From contig CADCIK010000001.1 of NCBI GenBank assembly GCA_902801415.1, positions 62,001 through 126,000 of the forward strand: DNA of 64,000 bases, given 5' to 3'. Source of the stretch: an uncultured Lachnospiraceae bacterium. GTDB taxonomy: Bacteria; Bacillota; Clostridia; Lachnospirales; Lachnospiraceae. Positions within the stretch are counted from its first letter, which is position 1. Each line of letters starts with the position of its first letter. Both the position numbers and the translations under genes were made by a program. The notes below the pieces were generated by a model, which made no database searches, was not told where the DNA came from, and saw nothing but the letters and a program-made list of their open reading frames with translations. Positions 26,042 to 35,943 of this stretch are shown piece after piece.

Positions 26042-29000
26042 TTACATAATATCAAACAGCGAAATCTGGTTGCTTTCGGGAAGATCGCCAAGAAGTCCCA
26101 TTGTGTGCATCTTCTCCACAACGGTCTTGGGGACCTTGGTCCTGTTCCAGAAATCGTCCCTTGAAATGAAAGGTCCGTCCTTAGCCGCTTCCACGACCGC
26201 GTCCGCGGCTTTTTCTCCCATGCCGTCAATGCTGGTCAGTGAAGGCATGATCTTTCCGTCCACGATCTTACAGGTCCTTGATCCTGCTTTAAAAATATCG
26301 ATCGGCGTAAATTCAATGCCTCTGGCGTACATTTCTCTCACAACAAGGCAGTCATCCAGTGTCGTCAGTTCCTTGGGCGTCAGCGTATCTCTTCTCTTAT
26401 TGTACTCTTCCATCACTTCCAGAAGGTGCGCCTGTCCCTGGCACATGATCTCATAAGAGAACGCTGACGCGCGGATGCTGTAATATGCCGCGTAATAAGC
26501 CAGAGGATGGAATACCTTGCAGTAAGCGATGCGGAGCGCCATCATGACATATGCCGCCGCATGGGCCCTCGGGAACATGTATTTGATCTTCAGGCACGAC
26601 TCAATGTACCAGTCCGGAACGCCTGCCGCTTCCATAGCTTCTTTCATCTGCGGCGTCAGCCCCTTACCCTTACGGACGGATTCCATAGTCTTAAATGACA
26701 GAGATTTGTCCATATTCATTCCGATCAGGTAAGACATGATATCGTCACGGGTACATATTGCCGTGGAAAGCGTCGCTTTACCCTGCTGGATCAGCGACTG
26801 CGCGTTGCCAAGCCACACGTCGGTCCCGTGGGACAGGCCGGAAATACGTACAAGCTCTGACATAGTACTGGGTCTTGTATCATCCAGCATGCCTATTACA
26901 AATTTGGTGCCGAATTCCGGGATCCCAAGCGAACCCACGTCGATCCCGCCGTTCTGCTCCGGCGTGATCCCGAGCGCCTCGGTGGAACTGAAAATACTCA
27001 TAACTGTGGGATCATCAAGAGGGATCTGGGTCGGATCCAGCCCGGTCAGATCCTGCAGCATCCTGATCATGGTGGGATCATCGTGTCCCAGAATATCAAG
27101 CTTTAAGAGGTTGTGGTCGATCGAGTGGTAATCGAAATGCGTCGTGATGATATCCGTCGTCATATCGTTGGCCGGATGCTGCACGGGCGTAAAGGTATTG
27201 ATGTCCTCACCGATGGGAAGAACGACGATACCGCCCGGGTGCTGGCCGGTGCTCCGCCTGATCCCGGTACAGCCGACCAGCAGGCGCTCGATCTCACAGT
27301 TTCTCTTGGCGACGCCTTTGCGCTCGAAGTAGTTTTTGACATAGCCGTAGGCTGTCTTGTCAGCTACCGTCGCAATGGTGCCGGCTTTAAATGTCTGTTC
27401 ATGTCCGAAAATGACCTTTGTATACGCGTGTGCCTTACTCTGGTATTCTCCGGAGAAGTTCAGGTCGATATCGGGCTCCTTGTCTCCCTTAAATCCCAGG
27501 AAAGTCTCGAAAGGAATATCGAATCCGTCCTTTTTGAGAGGCTTTCCGCACCTGGGACAGATCCTGGGCGGAAGGTCGATCCCGCACTTCCCTGCGTACG
27601 CCTTCACTTCCGGCGAGTCAAAATCGGAAAAATGGCAGTTGGTGCAGTAGTAATGAGGCGGGAGCGGATTGACCTCCGTGATTCCCGACATAGTGGCGAC
27701 GAAGGAGGATCCGACCGATCCGCGCGAGCCGACCAGATACCCGTCTTCTACGGATTTCCATACCAGCTTCTGCGCGATAATATACATGACGGAATAGCCG
27801 TTTTTGATGATGGAACCCAGTTCTCTCTGCAGTCTCTCCTCGACGATGGGAGGCAGAGGATCGCCGTACATCTGGTGCGCCTTGTTATAGCAGATCTCCG
27901 TGAGAGTCTCATCGGAATGCGGTATTACAGGCGGGCACTTGTCCGGTCTTACCGGTGAGATCGTGTCGATCATGTCCGCGATCTTTCTGGTGTTGGTAAT
28001 GACCACTTCCTCCGCCTTCTGCGCGCCGAGGTAGGAAAACTCTTCCAGCATATCGTCCGTAGTCTTGAAATACAGAGGCGCCGGATCTTCATCCGCCATG
28101 CCGAGCCCGTCCTGGATAATACTTCTGTAGATCTCGTCCTGCGGATCCATAAAGTGGACGTCTCCCGTTGCGACAACAGGCTTGCCCAGCTGTTCGCCCA
28201 GCCGCACGATCCGCCTGTTGAGGTCGAGAAGGTCCTCCTCTGTCTTCAGCTGCGGATACTTATCCTGCATTCTGGGACTCTCGAGAAGGAACCGGTTATT
28301 ATCCCTTGGCTGGATCTCCAGATAGTCGTAGAAATCGGCGATGCTCGCGACCTGCTCGTCTCCGCGCTCATCCAGGATCGCTTCAAAGAGTTCACCGGAA
28401 ACGCATGCGCTGCCGACCAGGATTCCCTCCCTGTGTTTCATCAGAAGGCTCTTGGGGATCCTGGGTTTTTTGAAGAAATATTTGAGGTGGGAATCGCTGA
28501 TCATCGTATAGAGATTCACTCTTCCCGTGTTGTTTTTGGCCAGAAGGACGCAGTGGTGGGTCCTGAGCCTCTTTACAATATCCGGATTGCTGTCACTGAG
28601 TGCGTTGATCTTCTCAAATGTATCTGCTTCTCTCTCGCTGAGCATGGGAAGAAGCTTTCTGAAGATCTCTGCCGTACATTCCGCGTCATCGACAGCTCTG
28701 TGATGGTTTAACAGCGTTACGCCCAGAACTTTCGCGACCGCATCCAGCGTGTACTTGGCGTGGCCCGGAAGCAGCGCTCTGGAAATGCCGAGTGTATCCA
28801 CAGTCGTAAACGGGCATCCGTACCCGAGCCGCCTGCAGTTTTCCCGCACGAAGCCGATATCAAAGGTCACATTGTGACCGACAAGGATACAGCCTTCGGA
28901 AAACGAGAGGAATCTTGGGAGAACCTTCTCGATCGGATCGGCGTTTATTACCATGTCGTCAGTTATGCCCGTCAGCTGTGTGATCCTGTATGGGATCGGC

Positions 29001-30616
29001 ACCTGCGGGTTGACAAATTCCGAAAATCTTCCCGCGATCTCGCCGTTCTCTACTTTGACGGCGCCAAACTCAATGATCCTGTTCTTTTCGGGTGAAAAGC
29101 CGGTGGTCTCCAGGTCAAAAACTACATAGCTCTTGTCAGCGATCGTATCGTCAGTCTTTTGGCCCTCTCCGAATTCGACGCTCTTTTTGAGGTCATCGAC
29201 CAGATAGCATTCCACGCCGTAGATGATCTTGAAGAACTTCTGCGGATCAACAGGCGGAAGTCCCTGTTCTTTTCTCTTTTTGTTCTCTGCCGACATGAGC
29301 GCGTCGCGGACGTGGTTGGCGTCCGGGAAGGCCTGCACATTGCCGTGGTCAGTGATCGCGATCGCGGGCATTCCCCACGCGTAAGCTCTCTTGACCAGAT
29401 CCTTGCACTCGGAAACTCCGTCCATATCACTCATCTTGGTATGGCAGTGAAGCTCGACTCTCTTTACCTCTGCGCGATCTTCTCTCTTTTCGACGATGGG
29501 CGGAATGCTCATAATACTCTGCAGAGAAGAAATGGATACTTCCTTATCAAAGGAATCAAAGATCGCTGTTCCTTTGACTTTGATCCAGCTGCCCGCCTTG
29601 AGAGATCCCAGCAGTTCGTCAGCCAGTGAGGTCGCCACGAACACTTTGCAATAGATCGAATCCGTGAAGTCAGTCATGGCAAATTTCACGATCGTCTTTT
29701 CGTTCTTGATATCCCTGCGGCTGTTATTGATGACCTGTCCGCGCACGACAACTTCACCGATCTCGCCCACAACTTCGCTGATCGGCATCGCTTCTTCTGT
29801 GACCTCTCTTCCGTAGATCACGTCGGGATGGCTGGAACGCTTAAGTGTGACAGGTTTCTTATTTCCTGCAGACCCGTTTTTGGAAAAGCCTCTGCTGCGC
29901 TGTCTGTCTGCGCCGGCGGAGGTATTGCTATCTTCTTTCTTCCTGAAAGAGAGCTTTGCGGCCTGTTCTTCTTTTTGGGCGGGCGGAACCTGCTGCGCCT
30001 CTCCCGGATCCCAGGGCGGCAGTTCCTGTCCCTCTCCTTCGCGAATGGTGAAGGCTGCCTCTGCGCCTTGCAAAGGCATTGCTTTATGGAGGATCCGCTC
30101 CTTCTTTTTCTTCTTTTTCTCTTCGAGTTCGACCGTAAGCGTTGCCGTTACGCCGCATCTCTCCCGAAAGATCCTGTTGAGCGCTTCTTCCAGCTGAAAA
30201 GAGAGTTTCCTGCTCAGGCAGCTGTCCTCCATGACCACGCGAATGGACTCTTCTCCCTCATATTCGACCCTCGCTTCGCGAAAATACAGTCCCATGACAT
30301 GCGAAAAACTCCCGATCTCACTGACTAGTGAATCGCGATACTCATCCATAAGTCTCCTGGGCGTATACTGGGCGCTCAGAGAATAGTGTTCATCTATGTA
30401 TACTTCGGGGGATCTTTCCTTGAAGACCTGTCTGGAGATCTCATCCTGCATGCGGAACACACGGCTTTTGTGGATCAGGTGGTCCGAGTGCAGGACCACC
30501 TTGATCCGCGTATGCTCTTTATTGGTGGTTAGTCTTTCCACTTCTGTCTCGGAAAAGTAATCTTTAAGATCCGATTTGACATGCAGAGTCGGAAATACGT
30601 CAAAGAATCGTTTCAT
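26042..30616 (-). CDS. polC: DNA polymerase III PolC (Gram-positive alpha subunit with built-in exonuclease)
   Basis: PolC is the replicative DNA polymerase of low-GC Gram-positive bacteria. In order the protein shows an N-terminal domain, a Lys/Glu-rich linker (about 165-250), an OB-fold (about 285-370), a PHP domain beginning HCHTKMSDMDG (390-400), an inserted DEDD proofreading exonuclease starting VVFDLETTG near 498, the rest of PHP, then the C-family polymerase core with EPDIDLNFSGEY and the four-cysteine zinc site (CTNCHF...CPRCGK). At 1524 residues it is somewhat longer than B. subtilis PolC (1437). It sits in the pyrH-frr-uppS-cdsA-rseP-ispG-polC order common in Firmicutes. Between ispG and it lies a weak ACGC/GCGT hairpin followed by TTTTTT (about 30660-30679) that might attenuate read-through. 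Confidence 0.98.
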   Translation of the reverse strand: MKRFFDVFPTLHVKSDLKDYFSETEVERLTTNKEHTRIKVVLHSDHLIHKSRVFRMQDEISRQVFKERSPEVYIDEHYSLSAQYTPRRLMDEYRDSLVSEIGSFSHVMGLYFREARVEYEGEESIRVVMEDSCLSRKLSFQLEEALNRIFRERCGVTATLTVELEEKKKKKKERILHKAMPLQGAEAAFTIREGEGQELPPWDPGEAQQVPPAQKEEQAAKLSFRKKEDSNTSAGADRQRSRGFSKNGSAGNKKPVTLKRSSHPDVIYGREVTEEAMPISEVVGEIGEVVVRGQVINNSRRDIKNEKTIVKFAMTDFTDSIYCKVFVATSLADELLGSLKAGSWIKVKGTAIFDSFDKEVSISSLQSIMSIPPIVEKREDRAEVKRVELHCHTKMSDMDGVSECKDLVKRAYAWGMPAIAITDHGNVQAFPDANHVRDALMSAENKKRKEQGLPPVDPQKFFKIIYGVECYLVDDLKKSVEFGEGQKTDDTIADKSYVVFDLETTGFSPEKNRIIEFGAVKVENGEIAGRFSEFVNPQVPIPYRITQLTGITDDMVINADPIEKVLPRFLSFSEGCILVGHNVTFDIGFVRENCRRLGYGCPFTTVDTLGISRALLPGHAKYTLDAVAKVLGVTLLNHHRAVDDAECTAEIFRKLLPMLSEREADTFEKINALSDSNPDIVKRLRTHHCVLLAKNNTGRVNLYTMISDSHLKYFFKKPRIPKSLLMKHREGILVGSACVSGELFEAILDERGDEQVASIADFYDYLEIQPRDNNRFLLESPRMQDKYPQLKTEEDLLDLNRRIVRLGEQLGKPVVATGDVHFMDPQDEIYRSIIQDGLGMADEDPAPLYFKTTDDMLEEFSYLGAQKAEEVVITNTRKIADMIDTISPVRPDKCPPVIPHSDETLTEICYNKAHQMYGDPLPPIVEERLQRELGSIIKNGYSVMYIIAQKLVWKSVEDGYLVGSRGSVGSSFVATMSGITEVNPLPPHYYCTNCHFSDFDSPEVKAYAGKCGIDLPPRICPRCGKPLKKDGFDIPFETFLGFKGDKEPDIDLNFSGEYQSKAHAYTKVIFGHEQTFKAGTIATVADKTAYGYVKNYFERKGVAKRNCEIERLLVGCTGIRRSTGQHPGGIVVLPIGEDINTFTPVQHPANDMTTDIITTHFDYHSIDHNLLKLDILGHDDPTMIRMLQDLTGLDPTQIPLDDPTVMSIFSSTEALGITPEQNGGIDVGSLGIPEFGTKFVIGMLDDTRPSTMSELVRISGLSHGTDVWLGNAQSLIQQGKATLSTAICTRDDIMSYLIGMNMDKSLSFKTMESVRKGKGLTPQMKEAMEAAGVPDWYIESCLKIKYMFPRAHAAAYVMMALRIAYCKVFHPLAYYAAYYSIRASAFSYEIMCQGQAHLLEVMEEYNKRRDTLTPKELTTLDDCLVVREMYARGIEFTPIDIFKAGSRTCKIVDGKIMPSLTSIDGMGEKAADAVVEAAKDGPFISRDDFWNRTKVPKTVVEKMHTMGLLGDLPESNQISLFDIM

Positions 30617-30678
30617 GCGATGTAAGTCCTCTTGCTATTTCATTGTCTTCAATGAACAAAAAACGCGGCGCGCTGCGT

Positions 30679-31734
30679 TTACAGCATGCTGTCCAGTTCC
30701 TGTTTCAGTGCGTCTAAAAGCTCGCTCTCGGGCATCTTGCGGATGATCTTACCGCGCTTGATCAAAAGACCCTCTCCGTCTCCGCCTGCGATTCCGATAT
30801 CCGCTTCTCTGGCTTCTCCGGGTCCGTTGACTGCGCAGCCCATGACAGCGACCTTGATGTTCAGGGGATAGCCCTGTACAAGCGTCTCTACCTGGTTGGC
30901 AAGTCCGATCAGATCGATTTTGGTCCTTCCGCAGGTGGGACATGATACGACGTCAATACCGCCCTTTCTCAGTCCCAGCGTGCGCAGGATCTGTTTGCCG
31001 GACTTGATCTCCTCGACAGGATCGCCGGTCAGGGATACACGGATCGTATCGCCTATTCCCTGATAGAGGATCACGCCCAGACCGATCGCGGATTTGATAT
31101 TGCCGCTGAACAGGGTTCCGGCCTCAGTGATACCGACGTGAAGCGGATAATTGCATTTCTGTGCCAAAATCTCGTGCGCGCGGATGCACATCAGTACATC
31201 GGAAGATTTGATACTGATCACAATCCGGTCATAGCCGCATTCTTCCACCATGCGGACTTTATCGAGCGCGCTCTCTACAAGTCCTTCAGCCGTCACGCCA
31301 TTATATTTTGCCACAAGTTCCTTCTCAAGGGAGCCGCTGTTGACGCCGACTCTGATGGGGACCTGTCTCTCACTTGCACAGCGCACAACTTCATTGATGC
31401 GCGCCTGCCCGCCTATATTGCCGGGGTTGATGCGGATCTTGTCCGCACCGTTTTCGATCGCCGCGATGGCCATCTTATAATCAAAGTGAATATCCGCCAC
31501 AAGGGGGATCGAGATCTCCTTTTTGATCTGAGAGATCGCCGCCGCTGCTTCCTTGTTGGGAACAGTGCATCGGATGATCTCACATCCCGCAGCCTCCAGT
31601 CTGTGGATCTGTTCGACTGTAGCGCGCACATCTTCCGTGTGCGTATTGGTCATGGACTGGATCAGGATCGGATTGCCGCCGCCGATCAGCCGGTCACCGA
31701 TCTTAACTACTTTAGTATTATCTCTGTATGCCAT
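30679..31734 (-). CDS. ispG: 4-hydroxy-3-methylbut-2-en-1-yl diphosphate synthase (GcpE)
   Basis: IspG reduces MEcPP to HMBPP in the MEP isoprenoid pathway using a [4Fe-4S] cluster. The TIM-barrel half begins VKIGDRLIGGGNPI and the C-terminal half holds the cluster ligands in CPTCGRTK and VMGCAVNGPGEA. Length (351) is normal for the bacterial short form. It follows rseP by 15 bases. Its presence shows the MEP pathway operates although dxs and dxr are not in their usual neighbouring slots. Confidence 0.97.
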   Translation of the reverse strand: MAYRDNTKVVKIGDRLIGGGNPILIQSMTNTHTEDVRATVEQIHRLEAAGCEIIRCTVPNKEAAAAISQIKKEISIPLVADIHFDYKMAIAAIENGADKIRINPGNIGGQARINEVVRCASERQVPIRVGVNSGSLEKELVAKYNGVTAEGLVESALDKVRMVEECGYDRIVISIKSSDVLMCIRAHEILAQKCNYPLHVGITEAGTLFSGNIKSAIGLGVILYQGIGDTIRVSLTGDPVEEIKSGKQILRTLGLRKGGIDVVSCPTCGRTKIDLIGLANQVETLVQGYPLNIKVAVMGCAVNGPGEAREADIGIAGGDGEGLLIKRGKIIRKMPESELLDALKQELDSML

Positions 31735-31749
31735 AAAAATCCTTTCTTA

Positions 31750-32820
31750 TCACCTGAAGAGTCTGGAAATATCGTTAAACAGGACAAGGACCATGAGCAG
31801 CATGAGCGCCATGAACCCTGCCAGGTGGACCATGCCTTCCTTTTCGGGAGGGATCGGTTTTCCGCGGATGGCCTCGATCACGAGGAACACAAGCCTTCCT
31901 CCGTCCAGCGCCGGGAGCGGAAGCAGGTTGATGATCCCCAGATTGACGGTCAGAAGCGTCGCCAGATTGAGAAGCGACATGATCACAACAAGAGGCCCAT
32001 AGGGCTGCGCCTCTGTGTATGTGTCATTGACGACCTGTGCCACGCCGACGGGACCGGCCAGGTCATCTCTGGAAAAGTGCCCCTTGAAGATGCTTGAAAG
32101 CGAACTTGTCGTCGCCCTCACCCAGTACTCGATCTCATAGAATCCGTATTGGAAGACTTCGATCGCATTGCACGAATGGAGTTCACCTGCACCTCGGATA
32201 CCAATATAGTACCTGTTGTCTTCTTCGTCAAATTTGGGCGTCAAAGTTACTGTATTGCGTTCGCCTTCTCTTTTATATGTGATCGTAAGCGGTTCGCCGT
32301 AATTCATCATGGAATACAGGCTGATCTCACGGTAGAGATGAATGCTCTTTCCATTGATCTTAACGATCTCGTCGCCTGCTTCGATCCCGGCCTCCATTGC
32401 CGCGGAATCTTCGATCACCTCTTTGATGACAGGAAGATCCGTGCCGCAGAATGCCACTATAATGAGGGCGAATACATAGCCGAGGATAAAATTTGCTGCG
32501 GGTCCTGCCAGCACAGTGGCGATCCTGGATCCCACAGGGGCGTTGGGAAAAGCGTCCGGCGCAAGATCCTTTCTCTCGTCTTCCTCCAGCGCGTCCATGC
32601 CTTCAAATACACAGGCGCCGCCAAACGGAAGGAGCTTCAGACAGAAATCCGTCTCTCCAAACCTTCTTCTGAGAAGCGTGGGACCGAATCCCACATCGAA
32701 CTCATTGACGCGGATCCCGCTCCTCCTTGCCATGGCAAAGTGACCGAATTCGTGTGATATGACTATAATGCCGAGGATCAGTATAAAAAGCAGTATACTG
32801 ACGATCCAATTATTGCTCAA
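31750..32820 (-). CDS. rseP: RIP metalloprotease RseP (site-2 protease family)
   Basis: This intramembrane zinc protease cleaves transmembrane segments of anti-sigma factors and signal-peptide remnants. The zinc motif HEFGH is at 23-27 in the first membrane helix, one PDZ domain follows (AGIEAGDEIVKINGKSI), and the third metal ligand is in LLPLPALDGGRL. Length (356) fits. The start is TTG (TTG AGC AAT AAT), with AGGAG nine bases upstream. dxr, the usual neighbour between cdsA and rseP, is missing. Confidence 0.95.
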   Translation of the reverse strand: MSNNWIVSILLFILILGIIVISHEFGHFAMARRSGIRVNEFDVGFGPTLLRRRFGETDFCLKLLPFGGACVFEGMDALEEDERKDLAPDAFPNAPVGSRIATVLAGPAANFILGYVFALIIVAFCGTDLPVIKEVIEDSAAMEAGIEAGDEIVKINGKSIHLYREISLYSMMNYGEPLTITYKREGERNTVTLTPKFDEEDNRYYIGIRGAGELHSCNAIEVFQYGFYEIEYWVRATTSSLSSIFKGHFSRDDLAGPVGVAQVVNDTYTEAQPYGPLVVIMSLLNLATLLTVNLGIINLLPLPALDGGRLVFLVIEAIRGKPIPPEKEGMVHLAGFMALMLLMVLVLFNDISRLFR

Positions 32821-32930
32821 GTTTGTACACTCCTGTATGTTATTGATCCGCTTTCTTTACAAAGATTTGAAGAAAGCGCTTAAAAAGCAAGAAAAGGCGA
32901 ACATATAGCCCGCCCCCTCAAGTATGTCGC
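32821..32930 (-). other. Gap between cdsA and rseP with a 9-bp hairpin
   Basis: CGCTTTCTT (32849-32857) and AAGAAAGCG (32870-32878) are perfect inverted repeats with a 12-base loop. No T-tract follows on the minus strand, so it is not a standard terminator. No remnant of dxr can be recognised here; the rest is unremarkable. Confidence 0.5.
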
Positions 32931-33797
32931 TTACAATGCCGCCGTTCCAAGGAGAAGTACTCCGAGAATATAGATCAGCGGCGCGGTAAAGATGATACTG
33001 TCAAAGCGGTCCATAATGCCGCCGTGACCCGGTATCAGATTGCCGTAGTCTTTAATATCGTGGTTTCTCTTGATCGCTGAAGCGGCAAGGTCACCGATCA
33101 TGCTGATCAATGCGCCGCATATTCCTATGATCAGGAACTGCACATGAAAAACCGCATCCGGATTTGCCGCTTTGAGTACAAAGGACAGGATCACGGAACA
33201 AATGGCTGAACCGGCCACTCCCCCGATCGCCCCTTCGATGGTTTTCTTGGGGCTCAGGACCGGCGCCATCTTATGCTTGCCGAACATCATCCCTGCAGCA
33301 AGCGCGCATGTATCGCAGACGGAACTGCAGATAAAAATAAGCGCGTACAGATATATGCCGTAAGGAAGGATCCTGGACCTGTAGATAAAGGACATCAGGA
33401 CCGGCACATATATAAAGCTGAAGAATGCTGCCATGACCTGTTCCGAGCGATAGGCCGGAAACGTCATGACATAGGCGATCATCAGGGCCAGGAAGGCGGC
33501 GATCAGGATCACCATTGTAAAGAAATCCGATGCGTAAACCATAGTCCTGGGATCGCTTCCCCATCTGGTTTCCAATATGATCAGGCCTACATAATACACG
33601 ACCGTGATCCCGAGCGCCAGACCGGTCATGAGATTGACCTTCTGCTCTTTCTGCAGAAAGCCGACTGCCCGCCCGAGCTCTGCATATCCGATCATGGAAC
33701 AAAGCATGATCGGTATTGCCAGGAAGGTACCGCCGAGCAGTCCCAATGCGATGATCAAAACAGCGATGATCACACCGCTGATCACTCTCTGTTTCAT
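32931..33797 (-). CDS. cdsA: Phosphatidate cytidylyltransferase
   Basis: CdsA is the membrane enzyme that makes CDP-diacylglycerol from phosphatidate and CTP. The 288-residue protein has about eight membrane helices and ends with the family signature region SAIKRNHDIKDYGN followed by IPGHGGIMDRFDS. The ATG overlaps the uppS stop by four bases. Confidence 0.96.
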   Translation of the reverse strand: MKQRVISGVIIAVLIIALGLLGGTFLAIPIMLCSMIGYAELGRAVGFLQKEQKVNLMTGLALGITVVYYVGLIILETRWGSDPRTMVYASDFFTMVILIAAFLALMIAYVMTFPAYRSEQVMAAFFSFIYVPVLMSFIYRSRILPYGIYLYALIFICSSVCDTCALAAGMMFGKHKMAPVLSPKKTIEGAIGGVAGSAICSVILSFVLKAANPDAVFHVQFLIIGICGALISMIGDLAASAIKRNHDIKDYGNLIPGHGGIMDRFDSIIFTAPLIYILGVLLLGTAAL

Positions 33798-34510
33798 GAG
33801 ATAAGGCCTCCGTACCTGCGTTCCCTGTTATTGTAGGCGTCGACAGCCTTTTCCAGGTCTTCTTTCTTGAAATCAGGCCAGGCGGTGTCGCAGAAATAGA
33901 GTTCCGCGTATGCTGTCTGCCAGAGAAGGAAATTGGATATTCTCTGCTCTCCGCCTGTCCGGATCAAAAGGTCGGGATCAGGGATTCCCCTGGTATCGAG
34001 GTTATCAGAGATCAGAGATTCAGTGATCTCGGAAGGCTGTATAGAGCCGTCTGCCACCTTTTCAGCGGCACTTCGAAGAGCACGCACGATCTCGTCCCTG
34101 GATCCGTAGTTGATCGCGATCTGGAATCCGATCCCGGTATTAGATGCGGTGTCGCGCTCCAGATTGGCGATCGCAACCTGCAGATCCTTGTCCAGTCTCG
34201 ACTTGTCGCCGAGCACGCGGATCCTTACATTATTGCGGGCGCACTTGGCAAGGCTGGTCTTCATGTAAGTCCTCAGAAGGTTCATGAGGGCCTTTACTTC
34301 AGTATCCGGCCTGCTCCAGTTCTCTGTTGAAAAAGCATAAACGGTCAGATAGCGGATCCCCATGTGATCCGCATCCTCCAGGATCTGCTCTACGGTCCTT
34401 GCGCCTTGTGTGTGTCCTACGGTTCTGGGAAGACCGCGGCGCTTCGCCCATCTTCCGTTTCCGTCCATGATAATGGCAACGTGGACGGGTATTCTTCTTT
34501 CTTTATCCAA
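33794..34510 (-). CDS. uppS: Isoprenyl transferase (undecaprenyl diphosphate synthase)
   Basis: This cis-prenyltransferase extends farnesyl diphosphate to undecaprenyl diphosphate, the wall-lipid carrier. The P-loop-like motif IMDGNGRWAKRRG is near the N-terminus and RTGGEQRISNFL near the C-terminus. Length (238) is typical. The start is TTG with AGAGG upstream. It is coupled to cdsA. Confidence 0.97.
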   Translation of the reverse strand: MDKERRIPVHVAIIMDGNGRWAKRRGLPRTVGHTQGARTVEQILEDADHMGIRYLTVYAFSTENWSRPDTEVKALMNLLRTYMKTSLAKCARNNVRIRVLGDKSRLDKDLQVAIANLERDTASNTGIGFQIAINYGSRDEIVRALRSAAEKVADGSIQPSEITESLISDNLDTRGIPDPDLLIRTGGEQRISNFLLWQTAYAELYFCDTAWPDFKKEDLEKAVDAYNNRERRYGGLIS

Positions 34511-34547
34511 AGTTAAACCTCTGTGATTCTATCCGCTTGCAGCCGGA

Positions 34548-35105
34548 TTACAGTGTGGTGATCTCCTTGGTCTTCTCTTCGATCATCTTGTCGATCTTCT
34601 TGATGTACTTCTCAGTAACCTTCTGAAGTTCATCCTGCAGATCGCTGACGACGTCCTCAGAGAGATCCTCGGTCTTTTTCAGTTTCTTGAAAGCGTCGTT
34701 TCCGTCTCTTCTGATGTTGCGGAGCGCGACCTTGGACTCCTCGCCCATCTTCTTGACGTCCTTGGAGAGCTGCTTTCTGCGCTCACCGGTCAGTTCCGGG
34801 AACACCAGGCGGATGGTCTGTCCGTCGTTGGTGGGATTGATGCCGATATCGGAACTGTTGATCGCGCGGCTGATCTCCTTGATCATCTTCTTCTCCCAGG
34901 GAGCGATCTGAATGATCCTTGCCTCGGGCACGGAGACATTCGCGACCTGCTGGATCGGTGTCGGGGATCCGTAATAGTCAACGCGGATCTTGTCGAGAAC
35001 GTGCGGGTTTGCACGGCCTGCGCGCACAGCCTGCAGATCTGTCTGCAGATGACTGACTGTCTTGGTCATTCTCTCTTCATAAGGTTTAATTCTTTCGCTG
35101 CTCAT
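34548..35105 (-). CDS. frr: Ribosome recycling factor
   Basis: RRF splits post-termination ribosomes with EF-G. The 185-residue protein has the canonical start TVSHLQTDLQAVRAGRANP, the middle PPIP-like domain and the C-terminal helix. GGGAGG lies before the ATG. It follows pyrH by 55 bases, the normal order. Confidence 0.98.
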   Translation of the reverse strand: MSSERIKPYEERMTKTVSHLQTDLQAVRAGRANPHVLDKIRVDYYGSPTPIQQVANVSVPEARIIQIAPWEKKMIKEISRAINSSDIGINPTNDGQTIRLVFPELTGERRKQLSKDVKKMGEESKVALRNIRRDGNDAFKKLKKTEDLSEDVVSDLQDELQKVTEKYIKKIDKMIEEKTKEITTL

Positions 35106-35160
35106 AATTAACCTCCCTGGTTTAATATTTCATTCCTATATGGATCCGTTCTATTCTGTT

Positions 35161-35856
35161 TCAAGCGGTGACCGTTGTTCCGTTAAAATCGCCGGCAGCT
35201 GCTTTTACAATACTGTTCTCTTCCTGCAGAGCGAACACACGCAGAGGCATATGATTCTCCTTTGCAAGGATCGAAGCTGTCATATCGACAGCCTGCAGGC
35301 CGCGCTCGATCACTTCATCGATGGAGATGGTGTCGAAACGCTTCGCATCGGGATTCTTAGCCGGGTCGCTGTCGTAGATGCCGTCGATGTTCTTGGCCAG
35401 AAGGATCATATCCGCTTCAGATTCGATCGCGCGCAGAAGGATGCCGGTATCTGTGGAGAAGTAGGGGTGTCCCGTTCCGCCCGCATAGAAGACAACCGTG
35501 CCGCTGCCAAAATACTGATTGGCCTTGTCTTTCGAAAACAGCTCCGTAAACGCGCCAACCGCAAAGGGCGTCATGACAACTGTCTTCATACCCTCTGTCC
35601 TGAATATCTCCGATACATAGATGCAGTTCATGACTGTGGCGAGCATTCCGATCTGGTCAGCCTTAACACGGTCGATCTCATTTCCGGTGCGGCCCCTCCA
35701 GAAGTTTCCGCCTCCGGTCACAACGCCGATCTCGTATCCGGCGTCCACCAGCTGGCGCACCTGCGCCGCAACGCCCCTTACGGTCTCCTCGTCGAATCCC
35801 ATGCGCTTAGGACCCGCCAGTGCCTCGCCGCTCAATTTCAAAATGATTCTGCTCAT
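35161..35856 (-). CDS. pyrH: UMP kinase
   Basis: PyrH phosphorylates UMP to UDP and is a hexameric amino-acid-kinase-fold enzyme. The motifs LKLSGEALAG, GGGNFWRGR and TDTGILLRAIE are intact. Length (231) is slightly short but complete. It has GGAGG before the ATG and is the first gene of the pyrH-to-polC operon. Confidence 0.98.
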   Translation of the reverse strand: MSRIILKLSGEALAGPKRMGFDEETVRGVAAQVRQLVDAGYEIGVVTGGGNFWRGRTGNEIDRVKADQIGMLATVMNCIYVSEIFRTEGMKTVVMTPFAVGAFTELFSKDKANQYFGSGTVVFYAGGTGHPYFSTDTGILLRAIESEADMILLAKNIDGIYDSDPAKNPDAKRFDTISIDEVIERGLQAVDMTASILAKENHMPLRVFALQEENSIVKAAAGDFNGTTVTA

Positions 35857-35892
35857 CTTGCCGTTCCTCCAAAGATTTTAATACCATTAACC

Positions 35893-35921
35893 ATTTTACA
35901 TTAGATATCCGCCATTTACAA
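35893..35921 (-). promoter_or_regulatory. Promoter of the pyrH operon
   Basis: On the minus strand TTGTAA (35916-35921) and TAAAAT (35893-35898) are separated by 17 bases. The -35 box overlaps the -35 box of the divergent typA promoter by five bases. Confidence 0.65.
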
Positions 35922-35943
35922 GGACGGTCTCCGATGCTATACT
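35915..35943 (+). promoter_or_regulatory. Promoter of typA
   Basis: TTTACA (35915-35920), a 17-base spacer and TATACT (35938-35943) make a strong vegetative promoter. The leader of about 95 bases contains a GATGCAG/CTGCATC hairpin (36001-36020) before the TAAGGAG ribosome-binding site. Confidence 0.75.
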
